Shown: positions 7,643 to 10,943 of the stretch, piece after piece
How the letters are laid out: each line of letters opens with the position of its first letter
Position numbering within the stretch: the first letter of the stretch is position 1
NCBI GenBank assembly: GCA_041568735.1
Contig: JBFFZG010000164.1
Span: 1-10,943 of the forward strand
Direction of reading: 5' to 3'
DNA length: 10,943 nt
DNA from: WTJY01 sp041568735
GTDB lineage: Bacteria; Chloroflexota; Anaerolineae; Promineifilales; Promineifilaceae
Position numbers and translations under genes: made by a program
Notes under the pieces: model-generated
Told to the model about the DNA's origin: nothing
The model's database searches: none
What the model saw: the letters and a program-made list of their open reading frames with translations, nothing else

Positions 7643-7675
7643 TTCGTAACGATTAACAGACGGTAGACCGTTAAG
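7643..7675 (+). promoter_or_regulatory. Repeated promoter/operator element, copy B
   Basis: TTCGTAACG (7643-7651), CAGACGG (7657-7663) and CGTTAAG (7669-7675) occur with the same spacing as at 7067. It starts 34 bases after the 4-TM gene stop and about 200 bases before the cytochrome ATG, implying a long leader for that gene. Confidence 0.6.
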
Positions 7676-7875
7676 GTTGGGGTGGATTGACCAATCGAGT
7701 CGTCTCCTGACAGCCGATAAAACCGGCCTCAGAGCGGACAGCCTGCAGCTGGAGGCGGCCCGGTTTGCCGTCGTGCCTGGAAGCACCGGCAGGGCACGGC
7801 GCCACCTGGGCGTTTTTACCCGGGCCGGAAGGTCCCCATTTTACCCATCGTTCACCTCAGAGGAGGGTTTTCACC
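7676..7875 (+). other. Long, structured untranslated leader before the cytochrome gene
   Basis: No supported gene lies here. If element B is the promoter, this is a leader of nearly 200 nt. Two hairpins are visible: GTGCC (7773-7777) with GGCAC (7793-7797), and CCTGGG (7805-7810) with CCCGGG (7819-7824) around an 8-nt loop containing five T. I see no known riboswitch consensus. The Shine-Dalgarno AGGAGGG (7861-7867) stands 8 bases before ATG. Confidence 0.4.
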
Positions 7876-8790
7876 ATGAAAAAGGTATTGAAATGGATCG
7901 GCATCGTGCTCGGTGCATTGGTTGGCCTGGTGCTGCTGGCAGGGATCACACTGCACCTGATCGGCCGCTCCCGCTTTGAAAATTCCCCCAACGTCACCCT
8001 GAAGCCGGTCGCCGTGCCGACCGACGCCGAGGCGATCGCCCGCGGGCAGTACCTGGCCCGCCACGTCAGCCTCTGCACGGAGTGCCACGCCACCCAGCTG
8101 CAGGGGGGCGAGGTCTTCATCGAGGGGGAGATGGGGGTCACCCTGGTCACCCCTAACCTGACGGCCGGTCAGGGGGGTGTCGGCCGCACCTACACCGATG
8201 CCGACTGGGAAAAGGCGATCCGCCACGGGATCGGCGCCGACGGCCGCACCCTGGTCATCATGCCGTCCGCCCTCTACAGCCACATGAGCGATGAAGATCT
8301 CGGGGCCCTGATCGCCTATCTGAAATCGGTGCCGCCGGTCGACAACGAGGTTAAAAAGCGGGAAATCGGCTTTCCCGGCACGATCCTCTTCGGCTTCCTG
8401 GCCTACGACGACGTGGCCCAGGTGGGGCGCATCGATCACGACGCAGTCGGCCGCTCCAGTCCGGCCGTGGGGCCGACGGCCGCCTACGGCGAATATCTGA
8501 CCTACATCGCCGGCTGCCGGGAATGCCACGGACGCAACCTGGCCGGGAATTTCCAGGAGGACGCCGGGCCGATGGGACCCAACCTGACCCCGACCGGGCT
8601 GCCGGGCAGGCTGAGCCAGGCCGATTTTATCAACCTGATCCAGACCGGGATGCGGCCGGACAACACCCAGCTCAGCGAAGACATGCCCTGGGCCTCCTAC
8701 AGCGGCATGAACCCCACCGAACTCGAAGCGCTCTGGGCCTACCTGAGCAGCCTGGAACCGCTGCCGGATAACCCGGTACCAGGAAGTTGA
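7876..8790 (+). CDS. Membrane-anchored diheme cytochrome c
   Basis: This 304-residue electron carrier is held outside the cytoplasmic membrane by an uncleaved N-terminal anchor: MKKVLKWIG, then a hydrophobic helix of about residues 8-30. Two class I-like cytochrome c domains follow. The first has heme site CTECH (67-71) and a probable distal ligand M129 (MPSALYSHMSDEDL). The second has CRECH (214-218) and M270 (MPWASYSGMNPTEL). Both methionines stand before the same D/T-E-L-x-A-L-x-A-Y-L helix, so the halves look like a duplication. Such diheme cytochromes usually pass electrons between a dehydrogenase or quinol oxidase and a terminal acceptor; the partner here is not visible. The start is set by AGGAGGG (7861-7867). 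The frame is open back to 7765 but without a Shine-Dalgarno, and the extension would hide the signal anchor. Heme attachment needs a cytochrome c maturation system elsewhere. Confidence 0.93.
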   Translation: MKKVLKWIGIVLGALVGLVLLAGITLHLIGRSRFENSPNVTLKPVAVPTDAEAIARGQYLARHVSLCTECHATQLQGGEVFIEGEMGVTLVTPNLTAGQGGVGRTYTDADWEKAIRHGIGADGRTLVIMPSALYSHMSDEDLGALIAYLKSVPPVDNEVKKREIGFPGTILFGFLAYDDVAQVGRIDHDAVGRSSPAVGPTAAYGEYLTYIAGCRECHGRNLAGNFQEDAGPMGPNLTPTGLPGRLSQADFINLIQTGMRPDNTQLSEDMPWASYSGMNPTELEALWAYLSSLEPLPDNPVPGS

Positions 8791-8834
8791 CCCGACCCGG
8801 GGTTCACAGATCCCCTGGAAACGATTATCATGAA

Positions 8835-8880
8835 AGCCGCGCCGCCCATTTCCGCCCCGCGCGAAATAGGCGGCGCGGCT
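8835..8880. other. Very stable intergenic hairpin
   Basis: AGCCGCGCCGCC (8835-8846) is perfectly complementary to GGCGGCGCGGCT (8869-8880). After one C-A mismatch, ATTTC (8848-8852) pairs with GAAAT (8863-8867), leaving a 10-nt loop. That gives 17 paired bases per strand. It begins 45 bases after the cytochrome stop. There is no T-run, so it is not a textbook intrinsic terminator. It may stabilise the 3' end of the cytochrome mRNA, cause factor-assisted termination, or be an extragenic palindrome. Confidence 0.75.
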
Positions 8881-8918
8881 GGCTGGCGGCCGGATCAGCG
8901 CAGGCTGAGATTGAAACC

Positions 8919-9044
8919 ATGGAGCTAACCAGGCAAAACAGCAGGACCGATCGATGCAATCGAGGCGCGTGGCTGGCGCAGGTCGGGCTGTGGCTCAAAG
9001 GGGAAGAAAACGGACCGCCGCAGCGGGAGGAGCGGCCGGCATGA
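8919..9044 (+). CDS. Possible 41-residue small ORF overlapping the next start
   Basis: The ORF runs from ATG 8919 to TGA 9042-9044, and its stop overlaps the ATG of the next gene as ATGA, the arrangement typical of translational coupling. The peptide (MELTRQNSRT start, RGAWLAQVGLWLKG in the middle, charged PPQREERPA end) is polar and matches no family I know. The start has no convincing Shine-Dalgarno, and an in-frame extension to 8787 runs through the hairpin. It could be a leader peptide, or merely the open frame expected in GC-rich DNA. Confidence 0.25.
   Translation: MELTRQNSRTDRCNRGAWLAQVGLWLKGEENGPPQREERPA
9025..9032 (+). promoter_or_regulatory. Ribosome binding site deciding the 9041 start
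   Basis: GGGAGGAG stands 8 bases before ATG 9041. The longer in-frame start at 8954 would add an Arg/Ala-rich stretch and has no such site, so 9041 is preferred. Confidence 0.75.
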
Positions 9045-10255
9045 GCAATTCGCCCACCCCCCCGATCCGCCGGCTGCGTAACCTGAGCTGGTGGCTGCTT
9101 TTCATTTCAGCCGCGGCCGGCATCCTGGCGGCCGTGGCCGGCTACGTCAGCGGCTGGCCGTTCGCCGGGGCCAGCTGGAGCGTCGAGACCTCGCCGCAGC
9201 TGGTGCGGCTGGCCTGGATCCTGGCCAGCCTGACCTCCCTGGGCTGCGCCCTCCTGTCGCTCTTCCTGGCCGGGCTGCTCTTCGCCCGCCGCCGGCAGGA
9301 CCGGATGGCCTTTTTCATCTCGGTATACCTGATTTTTTATGCCTTCCTGATGGCCGGCCCGTTTGAAGCGCTGATCTATTCCTGGGGGGGTGATGAGCGG
9401 ATCTACATTTACGTACAGACGCCCCTGATGTCGGTCGCCACGGTGATATTAATGGTCACATTTCCCAGCGGCCGACCGGTTCCCCGCTGGTCCGGCTGGC
9501 TGATCGGTTTGTCAGCTGTAGTGACCGGGATCAGCCTGCTGCGGCCGCTGGACGACTGGACAACCTTTGCCTCGCCCATCATGCGCGGGCTTCTATTTAC
9601 TCTCACTCTGATTATCCTGGCGGCCATGGGAACCCAGGTCTACCGCTACCGGGTGATTTCGAGCCCGGTCGAGCGCAAGCAGACCCGCTGGGTCATCGGC
9701 GGCCTCTTTCTTTGGGTCATTTACCTGGCCCTGACGACCGGTCCCTGGCTGGCGCAGCAGAATCTGCCGGCCGATCAGCCGACTCCGCTGTGGGTCCTGC
9801 TGATGAGCAGCTTCTGGTGGCTTTCCCTGACCATTCTCCCCCTCTCCCTGACCCTGGCCATCTTCCGGTCCCGCCTGTTTGACATCGACCTGATCATCCG
9901 GCGCACCCTGATCTACGCCGGGGTGACCGGCATCCTGGTGGCCGTTTACTACACCACTGTCATCACGGTCCAGCGGCTCTTCGAGCTGGTCAGCGGCCGG
10001 CAGTCCCCCCTGGGCATTGTCCTCTCCACCCTGTTCATCGCCGCCCTGTTTAATCCCGTACGCGGCTGGGTGCAGGCGGGGATCGACCGCCGCTTTTTCC
10101 GCCAGAAATACGACGCCGCCCGCACGCTGAACACCTTCGCCCACACCGCCCGCGACGAAGTCGAGCTGGAAAATCTGCAGGCGGCGCTCCTGGGGACCAT
10201 TCGCGAGGCACTCCAGCCCGAGCAGATCACTCTTTGGCTCCCGGATGGGGATTAA
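9041..10255 (+). CDS. Polytopic sensor-like membrane protein lacking a kinase domain
   Basis: This 404-residue protein has about ten hydrophobic helices: roughly 17-37, 56-81, 90-111, 125-145, 151-168, 181-201, 217-235, 249-275, 288-310 and 322-340. The loop ERKQTRWVIGG (211-221), FRSRLFDIDLIIRRTLIYAG (275-294) and IDRRFFRQKYDAARTL (348-363) resemble the membrane input part of sensor histidine kinases and related signalling proteins common in Chloroflexota. The C-terminus (364-404) has the start of a signalling helix, with RDEVELENLQAALLGTIREAL and ITLWLPDGD. It then stops where GAF, HisKA or HATPase domains would be expected. No frameshifted remnant is evident: the next 164 bp hold regulatory-looking DNA and the next gene. 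It may be a kinase-less receptor, a partner for another protein, or a naturally shortened paralogue. The ligand is unknown. Confidence 0.8.
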   Translation: MSNSPTPPIRRLRNLSWWLLFISAAAGILAAVAGYVSGWPFAGASWSVETSPQLVRLAWILASLTSLGCALLSLFLAGLLFARRRQDRMAFFISVYLIFYAFLMAGPFEALIYSWGGDERIYIYVQTPLMSVATVILMVTFPSGRPVPRWSGWLIGLSAVVTGISLLRPLDDWTTFASPIMRGLLFTLTLIILAAMGTQVYRYRVISSPVERKQTRWVIGGLFLWVIYLALTTGPWLAQQNLPADQPTPLWVLLMSSFWWLSLTILPLSLTLAIFRSRLFDIDLIIRRTLIYAGVTGILVAVYYTTVITVQRLFELVSGRQSPLGIVLSTLFIAALFNPVRGWVQAGIDRRFFRQKYDAARTLNTFAHTARDEVELENLQAALLGTIREALQPEQITLWLPDGD

Positions 10256-10315
10256 ATCAGAAAAGAGCCGGCCGAACTGGGCAAAATCGGTCCCGATCCG
10301 GGAAGAATGGCGGGT

Positions 10316-10348
10316 TTCGTAACGTTAACGAGACGATCCCCGGCTATT
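10316..10348 (+). promoter_or_regulatory. Repeated promoter/operator element, copy C
   Basis: TTCGTAACG (10316-10324) is followed by AGACG (10331-10335), 11 bp after TAACG as in copies A and B. The expected third box reads GGCTATTC (10342-10349) instead of CGTTAAG, so this copy is weaker downstream. It also holds a perfect CGTTAACG palindrome (10323-10330). It lies about 72 bases before the ATG at 10420. The 60 bases upstream of it hold only a short TCCCG/CGGGA inverted repeat (10291-10303). Confidence 0.5.
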
Positions 10349-10419
10349 CTATGGCCAGGGTCGACACATCATCTGGCCGTTAACTTTGAAGAGTTAATAG
10401 AGAAGGAAGGAGGCATCCC

Positions 10420-10806
10420 ATGAAGAAGGCAATGGTAAAAACCCATCATGCCCTGGCCTGGATCGCCCTGACCCTGGTGGCCGTGCAGTTTGTCACGGCC
10501 GGCCTGCTGGTCTTTCCCGGCATCCTCGGCGACGCCATGGAGCAGTATTACGGCTTTCACGCCCTGCCCGGTTTTCTGGCGGCCCTGGCCGGCCTGCTGC
10601 TGCTGATCGCCGCCCTGGCCGGCTGGGTGGGCGGGTCGACGATTGGCGCTTCGGTTGTGTTTTTCCTGCTGCTGGTCGCCCAGGGTTTCCTGGCCCGGGC
10701 GGAACCCCGCCTGATCGGCGCGCTGCACACGACCAACGCCCTGATTCTCCTCTACCTGAGCCACGAACTGGCCAGGGGACGCTTTCGAGCGCCGGCGGCG
10801 ATTTAG
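10420..10806 (+). CDS. Small four-helix membrane protein, DUF6220/cytochrome b561-like in layout
   Basis: This 128-residue protein has four predicted membrane helices (about 11-33, 48-69, 73-93, 98-116). Histidines lie at the ends of several helices: H9 and H10, H47 (YYGFHALPG), H103 (GALHTTNALIL) and H115. The compact four-helix plan with helix-end histidines resembles DUF6220 proteins and, loosely, small cytochrome b561-type heme proteins; I recall the resemblance and cannot test it here. Heme binding is only a possibility, though the neighbours include a diheme cytochrome. GGAGG (10409-10413) lies 6 bases before ATG, giving a clear start. Element C precedes it, and a probable second anchored protein gene follows after 91 bp, with which it may share a transcript. 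Confidence 0.72.
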   Translation: MKKAMVKTHHALAWIALTLVAVQFVTAGLLVFPGILGDAMEQYYGFHALPGFLAALAGLLLLIAALAGWVGGSTIGASVVFFLLLVAQGFLARAEPRLIGALHTTNALILLYLSHELARGRFRAPAAI

Positions 10807-10886
10807 GCCGGAATGGGTCATCCCGTGAGGGCGGTGAGATGGCCGGCTGGTTTATGGGCTGGAATTTTCTCCGCCACGCGGAACCC

Positions 10887-10894
10887 GGAGGTGA
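10887..10894 (+). promoter_or_regulatory. Full-consensus ribosome binding site for the 10898 gene
   Basis: GGAGGTGA is fully complementary to the 16S rRNA anti-Shine-Dalgarno core, and its GGAGG ends 6 bases before ATG 10898. It makes the short gene fragment at the right edge credible. Confidence 0.75.
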
Positions 10895-10897
10895 AGC

Positions 10898-10943
10898 ATG
10901 CGCAAATTTTTTAAATGGCTCGGGTTTATCCTTGGCGGCCTCA
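10898..10943 (+). CDS. Start of a signal-anchored protein, possibly another cytochrome c (cut by window end)
   Basis: Only 15 complete codons are visible: MRKFFKWLGFILGGL. This is a basic N-terminus followed by a hydrophobic helix, i.e. a signal peptide or membrane anchor. It matches the first 15 residues of the diheme cytochrome at 7876 (MKKVLKWIGIVLGAL) at 8 of 15 positions, so a paralogous anchored cytochrome is a reasonable guess. No heme motif is within the window, so the product is unproven. The strong Shine-Dalgarno at 10887-10894 supports the start. Confidence 0.6.
   Translation, partial: MRKFFKWLGFILGGL

Noticed and set aside
7765..7875. N-terminal extension of the cytochrome
   Set aside because: The open frame lacks a ribosome site, and the signal anchor begins at 7876 after a strong AGGAGGG.
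7677..7979. 100-codon ORF before and overlapping the cytochrome
   Set aside because: It overlaps the cytochrome start out of frame, has no ribosome site and no domain.
8954..9040. Longer start for the sensor-like protein
   Set aside because: It adds an Arg/Ala-rich stretch without similarity, while 9041 has a good Shine-Dalgarno.
10291..10303. TCCCG-ATC-CGGGA inverted repeat as terminator or operator
   Set aside because: Only 5 bp per arm with a 3-nt loop and no T-run; expected by chance in GC-rich DNA.
10838..10943. Open frame from ATG 10838 to the window end
   Set aside because: It overlaps the 10898 gene in another frame, which has a perfect ribosome site and a clear signal anchor; no Shine-Dalgarno or family for the alternative.

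Overview
The window is a GC-rich, gene-dense bacterial chromosome segment with strong Shine-Dalgarno sites and no sign of phage, transposon, CRISPR or RNA genes. The protein set suggests a member of the Chloroflexota (Anaerolineae/Caldilineae-like). It has a SARP/BTAD-type regulator fused to an AAA_16 ATPase and TPRs, a winged-helix AAA+ ATPase of unknown role, a polytopic sensor-like membrane protein whose 'FDIDLIIRRTL' and 'IDRRFFRQKYDAARTL' stretches are familiar from that phylum, and anchored diheme cytochromes. This assignment is inference from protein style, not a database result.

Layout. Positions 1-2556 (+) are the bulk of gyrA, DNA gyrase subunit A, cut off at the left edge about 25 residues after the usual N-terminus. 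A hairpin terminator and an overlapping sigma-70-like promoter lie at 2599-2639. Positions 2683-4041 (+) encode a winged-helix AAA+ ATPase. It converges on a 941-residue SARP/BTAD-AAA-TPR regulator (4193-7018, -), and the 151-bp gap between them is almost filled by a heptad tandem repeat with two complementary arms.

Right of the regulator all genes are on the + strand and mostly membrane-bound: a 4-TM protein (7172-7609), a membrane-anchored diheme cytochrome c (7876-8790), a possible 41-aa ORF (8919-9044), a polytopic sensor-like protein without kinase domain (9041-10255), a 4-TM DUF6220/b561-like protein (10420-10806), and the start of another signal-anchored protein (10898 to the right edge) whose first 15 residues resemble the cytochrome.

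Most notable observation: the same element, TTCGTAACG followed by an AGACG box 11 bp after TAACG, stands before three of these genes (7067, 7643, 10316). In two copies CGTTAAG follows 18 bp after CGTAAC. The pattern fits either an ECF-type sigma promoter (AAC at -35, CGT at -10) or an 11-bp-phased operator of the kind SARP regulators use. Since a SARP-like regulator is encoded divergently from the first copy, the right half of the window may be a small local regulon of membrane and redox proteins under that regulator or an unseen ECF sigma factor. GyrA also carries Asn at the position equivalent to E. coli Asp87, a known quinolone-resistance site.
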